Assembly (NCBI GenBank): GCA_964517265.1
Contig: CAZFBS010000062.1
Span: forward strand, 1 to 12,849
Length of the DNA: 12,849 bases
Source of the DNA: REEP01 sp964517265
GTDB lineage: Bacteria > Pseudomonadota > Alphaproteobacteria > Rhodospirillales > Defluviicoccaceae
Direction of reading: 5' to 3'
The stretch's first letter is position 1, and each line of letters begins with the position of its first letter. Made by a program: the position numbers and the translations under genes. The notes below the pieces were generated by a model, which searched no databases, was not told where the DNA came from, and saw nothing but the letters and a program-made list of their open reading frames with translations. Positions 6,060-12,245 of this stretch are shown here, piece after piece.

Positions 6060-7753
6060 CTCGAGGCCTCAGCGCTCGCTGCTCCGGCCTCGCGGGCCAG
6101 ACGCCGTTCCTCTTCGGCGGTGGGCGGCGGCGGGTTGGCCGGGATCTCGCCGGGCCGGTAGTTCGGCAAACGTCCGGCTGGAATGATCGTCAGCGCGGCA
6201 AGCCCCGCCATGATCAACAGGCCGATCTTGAGGGCGCGCAGGCGCGCCTCGACATTGATGCGGACCGCCTCCTCCACCTGCTCCGGCGTCGCGGTGGTCC
6301 GCTCCATGATGACCAGCAACTGCTCGTTGGTAACGAAGTTGATGGTGTCGAGGTCGAGCTGCGCCTGAATTTCCGTCGGGAACTGCGGGTTCTCGGCGAG
6401 GTGACGCGTCACCACCGTGCTCAAAAGGCCGACCATCAGGGCGCCGGCCACGGCGGTCCCGACTGCGGCGGCGAGATTCTGGGTGGTGCCACGCAACGAG
6501 CCGACATCGCTCGCCAGTTCCTTGGGCGCGGCCGTGACCAGGACATTGAAGAGCAGCGTGACCAGCGCCCCCTGGCCGAGACCGAAGACGAACAGACCGA
6601 CGAGCACCGGCAGTTCCGTCCAGTCGTTGCGGACAACGAAAGCGAGCCAGAGCAGGGCCACCGTGCAGACGCTAAACCCGAACCGGCCGATCTGCCGCGG
6701 CGTCAGGATCGGGTACAGGCGGACGACGAGCATCGCGGTGACGAAGACCGTCAGATTGAACGGCATCATCGCGATCGCCGTCGCCAGTGGCGTGCGACCC
6801 TGGACAATCTGGATGTAAAGGGGAACCGAGAAGTTGAGGGCAGCCTCAAGGGCGACGACCGCGAACAACGCGTAGACCGCGGCCCGCTCCGACGACGACA
6901 TCATCACCCGAAGATCCAGTAGCGGCGTCTTGCCGGCGGCGGCGACCCTGCGACACCACCTGATCAGACCCTGGAGAAGGACAATGCCCGTGACAATCAT
7001 CACCGGCGCCGGCGACAGGCCCAGAAGATCGAATGGCGCGCCGGGCCCCGCCACGCCGAGGCCCCAGCGGTTGAGATTGTTGAAGCCGAAACTGATCAGA
7101 ATGATCGCCGCCGCCGCGAGGACGACGCCAACCGCATCGATGTGGACCTCGGGCCGCCCCTTGTCCTCCTTGAGCTTGAAGCTCAGCAGGAAGACGATGC
7201 CGGCGACCACGATCAGAATACCGAAGACCGGACGCCAGCCGATGAAGGTGCCCAGCACCCCGCCGATCAGGAAGGCGGCGGCGCTGGCGCCGGCGCGCGC
7301 CGAGCCAAGGGCACCAATGGCCGTTGCCTGTTGGCTCCCATGATAGTGATTGGCGATCAGCGCCACCAGCGCAGGCACGATCACCGCGGCAGCCATTCCG
7401 CACAGGCCCTGCGCGGTCAGCATCAGGGTGGCGTTGGGACTGAACGTCATCAGGATCTGGGCGACGGCGTAGATCGCGACGACGATCCGAAACATCCTCG
7501 TCGCTCCGAAGCGTTGGGTGAGCTTCGAGCCGAGCATGACAAGACCGGCCACCGCCAGCGAGTACATGACGATGCCGGTCGCGACCGTGGTCGGCGGCAC
7601 GCCGAAGCTCGCCACCATTCCGCTCATCGAAACGGGAAGGGCGGCGACATTGAACGACATGATGACCTGGCCCAGGGCGATGGCGATCATCGGGATCCAG
7701 GATTCTCGGGTTTCGACGCCGCTCGTCGGCGCTGAGGCGCTTATCGTGGTCAT
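6056..7753 (-). CDS. MFS transporter, DHA2-like 14-helix type
   Basis: A 565-residue membrane protein with many hydrophobic segments, the length and layout of the 14-helix DHA2 branch of the major facilitator superfamily. The loop 2-3 signature is GSKLTQRFGATRMF (75-88), with Gln where Asp is usual. Helix 1 ends in ...NVAALPVS, and the Asp normally found about eight residues before ALP in DHA2 drug/proton antiporters is absent. The helix-5 antiporter motif also departs from GPxxGG (ASAAAFLIGGVLGTFIGWRPVF, near 156-177). A soluble insert of about 55 residues (450-504) precedes the last helix, and the tail is Pro/Glu/Arg rich. The ATG at 7753 has GAGGAGG nine bases upstream. The gene lies between glutaminase (88-bp gap) and asparaginase (4-bp overlap), so transport of Gln, Asn, Glu or Asp is more plausible than drug efflux. 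That substrate call is inference. Confidence 0.9.
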   Translation of the reverse strand: MTTISASAPTSGVETRESWIPMIAIALGQVIMSFNVAALPVSMSGMVASFGVPPTTVATGIVMYSLAVAGLVMLGSKLTQRFGATRMFRIVVAIYAVAQILMTFSPNATLMLTAQGLCGMAAAVIVPALVALIANHYHGSQQATAIGALGSARAGASAAAFLIGGVLGTFIGWRPVFGILIVVAGIVFLLSFKLKEDKGRPEVHIDAVGVVLAAAAIILISFGFNNLNRWGLGVAGPGAPFDLLGLSPAPVMIVTGIVLLQGLIRWCRRVAAAGKTPLLDLRVMMSSSERAAVYALFAVVALEAALNFSVPLYIQIVQGRTPLATAIAMMPFNLTVFVTAMLVVRLYPILTPRQIGRFGFSVCTVALLWLAFVVRNDWTELPVLVGLFVFGLGQGALVTLLFNVLVTAAPKELASDVGSLRGTTQNLAAAVGTAVAGALMVGLLSTVVTRHLAENPQFPTEIQAQLDLDTINFVTNEQLLVIMERTTATPEQVEEAVRINVEARLRALKIGLLIMAGLAALTIIPAGRLPNYRPGEIPANPPPPTAEEERRLAREAGAASAEASR

Positions 7754-7841
7754 GATTCGTTTCCTCCTCATCCGATCGGTTTCGGAATCCGGCTCTCCCC
7801 CGGCACCCGCGAAGGGAACCGCCGGCGGGAGTGCGAACCGC

Positions 7842-8846
7842 TCAGGTTTCTGGTTTTGAGGCGAATAGGTTGAGGCCGAGCCGCTCGGAGAGATACTTGG
7901 TGACGCGCTGGCCCTTGACGCTGTTGCCGGCGGCATCGAGCGGTGGTGCGAACGTGCCGAGACCGCCCTTGCCGGGGGAAACGGTAACAATGCCGCCGCT
8001 GACGCCGCTCTTGCCCGGCAGACCGATCTCGTAGAGCCAGTCACCGGACCGCTCGTAAAGCCCGGCCGTCGCGAGGATGGCAAGCACGCGCTTGCAGTTT
8101 AGGGGATCGATAACGCGCTCTTTGGTTACCGGATTGAGCCCGCCGTCGGCGAGCGTTGCCGCCATCACCGCGAGGTCCTTCGCCGAGACGCGAAGCGAGC
8201 ATTGCTTGGTGTAGATATCGGTCGCCTCCAGCGCATCGAAGTACATGCGGCCGTAGCCCTCGAGCAACTTGGCGATCCCGCGATTGCGCAGGTTGGTCGC
8301 CGCCTCCGATTCGTAGACCTCGAGGTCCAGTTCGAGAGCCCGCCCGGCGAACCGCGACAATCCTTCCTGAACGAAACGCCATTTCTCGTCAGCGCTCGCG
8401 CCGGGTGCCAAGCTGGTTGTCGCGATGGCTCCGGCGTTGACCATCGGGTTCATCGTCCGGGTCGCATTCAGCTCGATCGCCATTACCGAGTTGAACGGCA
8501 GCCCGGTTGCATTGACGCCGATCTTCTCCCGCGCCGCCTCCGCGCCGATCGCTTCGCAGACCAGGGCGAAAACGAAGGGCTTTGAGATGCTCTGGATCGA
8601 AAACTCGTGCGCGGCGTCGCCGATCTCATGGACCGCTCCGTTGACGCCAACGATACAAAAACCGAAGAGATCGCGCCGGGCACGGCCGAGTGCCGGTATG
8701 TAATCGGCAACAACGCCCTCATCGAAGTCCCGGTACCGCCGATAAGCCTCACGAACCGACTGCGCGACCGCGTTCGGTGGTGGCAAATGTCCTGTGGATA
8801 CCGCCGCGGTGGCGGTAATCCCATCGACATCGACGTCTGCAAACAT
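7842..8846 (-). CDS. glsA: glutaminase (serine-dependent, GlsA/YbaS family)
   Basis: A 334-residue glutaminase of the beta-lactamase-like fold that converts Gln to Glu and ammonia. The catalytic S-x-x-K is Ser86-Ile-Ser-Lys89 in EFSIQSISKPFVF. Other family marks are the Asn-rich TMNPMVNAGAI (131-141), GYGRMYFDALEATDIYTKQCSL (197-218, with candidate catalytic Tyr198 and Tyr212) and LPGKSGVSGGIVTV (276-289). The ATG at 8846 is chosen because GGGAGG lies six bases upstream; an in-frame ATG 18 bases further upstream has a poorer site. It is slightly longer than the E. coli enzymes (about 310). There is no signal peptide. It heads the operon with the MFS transporter and asparaginase. In E. coli, the related YbaS works with the GadC antiporter in glutamine-dependent acid resistance, which offers one model for this operon. 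Confidence 0.95.
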   Translation of the reverse strand: MFADVDVDGITATAAVSTGHLPPPNAVAQSVREAYRRYRDFDEGVVADYIPALGRARRDLFGFCIVGVNGAVHEIGDAAHEFSIQSISKPFVFALVCEAIGAEAAREKIGVNATGLPFNSVMAIELNATRTMNPMVNAGAIATTSLAPGASADEKWRFVQEGLSRFAGRALELDLEVYESEAATNLRNRGIAKLLEGYGRMYFDALEATDIYTKQCSLRVSAKDLAVMAATLADGGLNPVTKERVIDPLNCKRVLAILATAGLYERSGDWLYEIGLPGKSGVSGGIVTVSPGKGGLGTFAPPLDAAGNSVKGQRVTKYLSERLGLNLFASKPET

Positions 8847-9403
8847 CTGAAACCTCCCAGTCATTACAACAATACCGATTGCAAGCGGCCACCGCACGAT
8901 AGTCGGAGGCCTCAACATTCAACCGGAAAGTTATAACCCGCCCCCTCGTCAGCGGATTTTTTTCTTCATTTTATTCTTTCAGTTTCGCTACCGCGTTTTC
9001 GTTTTCTTGGCAACATTGGATCACAAAAAATGAAACGCGGCAGATCATGGCGTGCCGAAACGGCTTGATCGGCTTCTGACGGCGGATCATCTGCGGATAC
9101 CCGACGCCGTGACGGCAGGCTGACCATTGGGAAGCAAAGGGAAAGACGAGAGGCTCAAAACCCGGGTCGCGGTGCCCACCCGGGGCCGCCGCGGATCGCG
9201 GGATCGGATCCGTCCTTTCGGCACCAGCCGCCTGTTTTCGTTCCCCCTTTGCCGGTCGGGCGGCCGGGGCGAGCGGGAATTCACCCCAGCAAGAGGTTCT
9301 GGTGGTGGTTCGCGTCCGAGCGAGCTGCTATGGTTTTAGCCCTCAAACAAGGCACAAGGCTTCTGGTTCTAACCGGAGCCGCTAATTTTGTTAGGGGGAC
9401 GCA
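8847..9403. promoter_or_regulatory. 557-bp divergent control region with AT-rich island
   Basis: This spacer separates glsA (minus) from the solute-binding-protein gene (plus). I find no credible coding sequence. Contents seen: an AT-rich, T-tract-laden island (about 8955-9035) unlike the surrounding GC-rich DNA; an inverted repeat CCGCGTTT/AAACGCGG with arms at 8991-8998 and 9033-9040; one copy of a 28-bp repeat at 9064-9091; a hairpin CCCGGGT/ACCCGGG at 9161-9167 and 9178-9184; and CGGATC/GATCCG at 9192-9197 and 9207-9212. Both flanking genes probably take their promoters from here, but I cannot assign -35/-10 elements with confidence. The binding-protein gene has AGGGGG at 9393-9398 as its ribosome site. 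Confidence 0.55.
9064..9091 (+). repeat. 28-bp direct repeat, copy 1
   Basis: Starts CTTGATC, contains the 14-base core TTCTGACGGCGGAT at 9074-9087 and ends ATC. It matches 25 of 28 positions with a second copy at 11523-11550 in the same orientation. It lies 312 bases upstream of the solute-binding-protein start. This copy alone reads as an imperfect palindrome from GATC (9067) to GATC (9088). The function is unknown: operator, promoter element or remnant of an integration or mobile element. Confidence 0.7.
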
Positions 9404-10690
9404 ATGAAAACAATGAGGTTGCATTGTTGCGTGCTGTCGGCGATTGCCCTCGGCCTGTTCGGCAGCGCGGCACACGCACAATCCGGAAGTTCCATACCGG
9501 TGGGACAGCTTGCCGCGGAAACGGGGCCGACCTCGCCTGTCGGCTCGGTCTACGCCAAGGGCGTTTCCGATGCCATCCGCTACATCAACGAGCAAGGCGG
9601 GATCGACGGCAAGCCGATTGCGCTGCAGATCGAAGACTACGGCTATGAGGCGGCGCAGGCGGCCGCCATCTATGAGCAATGGCGGAACACCCTGAAGCCG
9701 GTCACCATCCAGGGATGGGGAACGGCCGACACGGAGGCTCTGGTCGACGACGTCGCTCGCGACGAAATTGTCTACATGTCCGGCTCATCCGCGGGCGAGT
9801 TGACCGATCCGACGGGGCGCTCGCCTTACACGAAGTTCGCCGCTCCCTATAACTTCTTCTACGGGCCCTCCTATTCCGACGGCTGCCGGGGGCTGGTGCA
9901 ATGGGCTGCGCAAGACTGGAAACGCACCGGTGGCGCCCAGCGTTCGACCTTTCTAGAAGCGCTCCATCGTCCGAAATTCGTTTACATGGGAGACAACCAC
10001 CCCTACCCCAACGCGCCGAAGGCCGCGTGCACCGATTACGCCCGCGAGCTCGGCTTCGAGATCCTCTCTCCGCTCCGCTACCCTTTGAGCCCCGGAGATT
10101 TCTCACAACAGTGCCGGCAACTCCTGCAATCGGGTGCGCACTACGCCTTCCTGGCCAACACTTCGGAATCCAATATCGCTCTGCTCCAGGCCTGCGCCAA
10201 GGAAGGGGTGACGACCCAGTTCATGACCAACATCTACGGCTGGGACGAAGAAGCCGCGCGGAAAGCGGGCAACGCGGGCAATGGCCTTGTGTGGGTGGTC
10301 AGTGCGGCGCGATGGGATGAGACGGTGCCGGGCATGACCCTGGTCGAGGAGATCGCCGCCCAGTCGGGCGATCTCGACGAGAACCAGCGGACCGTGCACT
10401 ACATCCATGGCGTGTGCTCGGCCTATTTCATGCGCGATGCGATGGCGGCAGCCGCCAAGGAAGACGGCGGGATCACCGGCCCCAACATCAAAAAAGCGTT
10501 CGAGCAGATGCGCGACCATGTGCCCGAGGGTCTCGATGGCGTCTGCCTGCCCTCGACCTGGACCGAGGATGACCATCGCGGCACCACGACGGTGATGGTC
10601 TATCGCAGCACGTACAACTACGGCAACGCCACTGCGGAAAAGATCTACACGACACAGCTTCCGCTCCGGCCCGATTGGCTGGGCTGGTAG
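9404..10690 (+). CDS. periplasmic type I solute-binding protein (LivJ/urea-amide-binding-like)
   Basis: A 428-residue secreted protein of the periplasmic-binding-protein type I fold used by branched-chain amino acid, urea and amide ABC importers. A classical signal peptide is visible: Lys/Arg near the start, a hydrophobic core and cleavage probably after Ala25 (SAAHA|QSG). The mature part opens with IPVGQLAAETGPTSPVGSVYAKGVSDAIRYINEQGGIDGKPI, a typical first-lobe pattern. The second lobe includes KFVYMGDNHPY (191-201) and the variable-site ANTSESNIALLQACAKEGV. The mature part has six Cys residues, so disulphides are possible. No permease or ATPase gene follows; the next gene is a SatP-type transporter 87 bases on. 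It may serve a distant ABC system, act as a sensor input or chaperone a solute. The ligand is unknown; the neighbouring deamidases make an amide or amino acid plausible. Confidence 0.9.
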   Translation: MKTMRLHCCVLSAIALGLFGSAAHAQSGSSIPVGQLAAETGPTSPVGSVYAKGVSDAIRYINEQGGIDGKPIALQIEDYGYEAAQAAAIYEQWRNTLKPVTIQGWGTADTEALVDDVARDEIVYMSGSSAGELTDPTGRSPYTKFAAPYNFFYGPSYSDGCRGLVQWAAQDWKRTGGAQRSTFLEALHRPKFVYMGDNHPYPNAPKAACTDYARELGFEILSPLRYPLSPGDFSQQCRQLLQSGAHYAFLANTSESNIALLQACAKEGVTTQFMTNIYGWDEEAARKAGNAGNGLVWVVSAARWDETVPGMTLVEEIAAQSGDLDENQRTVHYIHGVCSAYFMRDAMAAAAKEDGGITGPNIKKAFEQMRDHVPEGLDGVCLPSTWTEDDHRGTTTVMVYRSTYNYGNATAEKIYTTQLPLRPDWLGW

Positions 10691-10777
10691 CAACCCCGAA
10701 GACTGCAATCGATTAGGTCCCCGGAAACCGCTGATGACAGGAACCGGCAGGCGCAGGGGACGGAAGGAGTGAGAGTT

Positions 10778-11428
10778 ATGACAGACGCACACGTTGCGAG
10801 CGCGCCGCTCGCGCGGAGGCCGGTCACGGTCACTGAGCCGGCCAAGCCGCAAGCCATCAGCATCCAGGACACCACCGCCAACCCGGCTCCCCTGGGCCTG
10901 TTGTGCTTCGCGCTCACCACCATCCTTCTCAACATTCACAACGCCGGCTTCACCGGCCTCGACGCGATGATCGTCAGCATGGGCATCTTTTACGGCGGCA
11001 TCGCCCAGATCATCGCCGGCATCTTCGAATGGCGGAAGAACAACACGTTCGCCGCCACCGCTTTCATCTCCTATGGCTCCTTCTGGCTGACCCTGTGCGG
11101 CATCATCGTGATGCCGAAAATGGGCCTGGCGGAAGCGCCGGGGCCGATCGCGATGGCGAGCTACCTCGGCATCTGGGGTTTGATGTCGTTCGTGCTGTTC
11201 ATCGCCACGTTCCGGTTGAACCGGGCGCTGCAGCTCACCTTCTTCCTTCTCGTGGTGCTGTTCGCCCTGCTCGCGATCGGAGACATTCTCGGCAGCACGA
11301 CGCTGCGCATCATCGCCGGCTACGAGGGCATCCTGACGGGTTTGGCGGCGATGTACACGGGCCTCGCCCAGATCCTCAACGAGCTGTACGGCCGGACGGT
11401 TTGGCCGCTCGGCCCGGTCGCGAAGTAA
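10778..11428 (+). CDS. satP: acetate/succinate transporter, GPR1/FUN34/SatP family
   Basis: A 216-residue inner-membrane protein of the AceTr family, whose known members (E. coli SatP, yeast Ady2) form channels or symporters for acetate and succinate. The family signature NPAPLGL is at residues 35-41, just before the first helix. The second signature FYGGIAQIIAGIFEWRKNNTF lies at 71-91. Six hydrophobic helices are apparent, ending in AAMYTGLAQILNELYGRTVWPLG. The N-terminal tail of about 30 residues (Ala/Pro/Thr rich) is longer than usual. I chose the ATG at 10778 because AAGGAG lies eight bases upstream; a GTG three codons earlier is too close to that site. It follows the binding-protein gene by 87 bases on the same strand and is probably co-transcribed. 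Acetate is the default substrate; formate or another small acid is not excluded. Confidence 0.93.
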   Translation: MTDAHVASAPLARRPVTVTEPAKPQAISIQDTTANPAPLGLLCFALTTILLNIHNAGFTGLDAMIVSMGIFYGGIAQIIAGIFEWRKNNTFAATAFISYGSFWLTLCGIIVMPKMGLAEAPGPIAMASYLGIWGLMSFVLFIATFRLNRALQLTFFLLVVLFALLAIGDILGSTTLRIIAGYEGILTGLAAMYTGLAQILNELYGRTVWPLGPVAK

Positions 11429-11447
11429 CCGGGTCCGTCCGCAGCAA

Positions 11448-11478
11448 GGCGCCGGCGGCCCCAGTTGCCTCCGGCGCC
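11448..11478 (+). terminator. GC-rich hairpin after satP
   Basis: The arms GGCGCCGGCGG (11448-11458) and CCTCCGGCGCC (11468-11478) pair over 11 positions with one mismatch around a nine-base loop. The hairpin starts 20 bases after the satP stop. It is a plausible transcription end, though no T-tract follows. Confidence 0.5.
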
Positions 11479-11522
11479 ACCGTCCGCGCCGCCTCCCCTT
11501 CGCCCTTGCGCGGCTGGAACAT

Positions 11523-11550
11523 CTTGATCAGGTTCTGACGGCGGATTATC
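11523..11550 (+). repeat. 28-bp direct repeat, copy 2
   Basis: Same orientation and same TTCTGACGGCGGAT core (11533-11546) as copy 1 at 9064-9091. It differs at three positions, two just after CTTGATC and one after the core. It lies 130 bases upstream of the DUF1269 gene and 95 bases downstream of satP. The similarity stops abruptly at both ends. Confidence 0.7.
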
Positions 11551-11680
11551 GTCGATCGGCAGCCGCGCCGAATACGAAAGGCGAATAATCAAGCGTCTCG
11601 TCTTCCTCATTTCGAGGTCATTGATCCCGGAAATATTCGGTGCCGCCCCTCTCGTCCGACAAAAACAAGGAAACGCCAGC

Positions 11681-12196
11681 ATGAGTGACTTGCTTGTTAT
11701 CGAATTCCCGACCGAGGAGCGGGCCGAGGAGGTGCGCCGGCGCCTGCTCGATATGCAGAAGGAATACCTAATCGAGCTCGGTGATGCGGTCATTGCGGTC
11801 AAACGCCCGGACGGAAACGTCAAGCTCAAGCAACTCTTGAACCCGGTCAAGGCCGGCGCCCTTTCCGGCGTGCTCTGGGGCTCGCTGATCGGCCTGCTCT
11901 TCATGATGCCGCTGGCCGGTGCGGCGATGGGTGCGGCGGGCGGCGCCCTCGGCGGCAAGCTCAGCGATCTCGGCATCAACGACGAGTTCATGAAAGAGGC
12001 CGCCGCAACCCTGCAATCGGGCAACGCCGCGCTCTTTCTCCTGATCCGCAAGATGACCACCGAGAAGGTGATAGCGGAACTTCGGGAGGCAGGCGGCAAG
12101 ATCATGCGAAGCTCGTTCGACGACGCCAAGGAGGCGGAACTGCGCGCGGCGCTGCAGGAGGCGCAGGCGGCGATCGCCGAACAGCCGACATCGTGA
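11681..12196 (+). CDS. DUF1269 family protein (membrane-associated, unknown function)
   Basis: A 171-residue protein that I recognise as the DUF1269 family (COG4803) by its pattern. It opens with a short alpha/beta segment, LLVIEFPTEERAEEVRRRLLDMQKE (4-28), then ELGDAVIAVKRPDGNVKLKQ (32-51). A Gly/Ala-rich hydrophobic hairpin, VKAGALSGVLWGSLIGLLFMMPLAGAAMGAAGGALGGKLSDLGI (56-99), resembles a glycine zipper. The C-terminal half contains LQSGNAALFLLIRKMTTEKVI and an Ala/Glu-rich helix. The family has no firmly established function that I know of. The hydrophobic hairpin suggests membrane insertion or membrane-tethered oligomers. The ATG at 11681 is preferred to an upstream in-frame start at 11621 because the family begins here and a ribosome site precedes it. 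It appears to be a separate transcription unit from satP, with strong hairpins on both sides. Confidence 0.85.
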   Translation: MSDLLVIEFPTEERAEEVRRRLLDMQKEYLIELGDAVIAVKRPDGNVKLKQLLNPVKAGALSGVLWGSLIGLLFMMPLAGAAMGAAGGALGGKLSDLGINDEFMKEAAATLQSGNAALFLLIRKMTTEKVIAELREAGGKIMRSSFDDAKEAELRAALQEAQAAIAEQPTS

Positions 12197-12213
12197 CGAC
12201 GGGCTGATCCCGC

Positions 12214-12245
12214 GCGTTTCGGCCGGGGAAACCCGGCCGAAACGC
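12214..12245. terminator. perfect 14-bp hairpin with GAAA loop
   Basis: GCGTTTCGGCCGGG (12214-12227) and its exact reverse complement (12232-12245) flank a GAAA tetraloop. It starts 17 bases after the DUF1269 stop and lies 28 bases beyond the 3' end of the oppositely oriented transposase, so it could end transcription from both sides. No T-tract follows. GAAA belongs to the stable GNRA loop class when read on the plus strand. Confidence 0.65.

Larger units (their letters stand above)
11429..11680. promoter_or_regulatory. spacer between satP and the DUF1269 gene
   Basis: This 252-bp gap holds the satP hairpin, the second copy of the 28-bp repeat and a GATTAT/ATAATC inverted repeat (11544-11549 and 11585-11590). 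Within the repeat, TTGATC (11524-11529) and TATCGT (11547-11552) are 17 bases apart and make a fair promoter candidate for the DUF1269 gene. The ribosome site of that gene is AAGGAA at 11667-11672, about eight bases from its ATG. No coding sequence is supported here. Confidence 0.4.

Noticed and set aside
4824..6161. Plus-strand open frame of 445 codons
   Set aside because: It is antisense to the asparaginase and overlaps the synthetase end; the composition is His/Arg/Gly-rich with no recognisable fold.
9087..9339. Two small open frames on opposite strands in the divergent control region
   Set aside because: They overlap each other, are Arg/Ser/Gly/Pro-rich and lack a ribosome site or family resemblance.
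9330..9403. Sigma-54 promoter before the binding-protein gene
   Set aside because: A GGCAC sequence is present, but the GC dinucleotide required at the -12 position is not at the right distance.
10691..10777. Missing ABC permease or small gene between the binding-protein gene and satP
   Set aside because: The gap is only 87 bases with no open frame or conserved structure, so no ABC component is hidden there.
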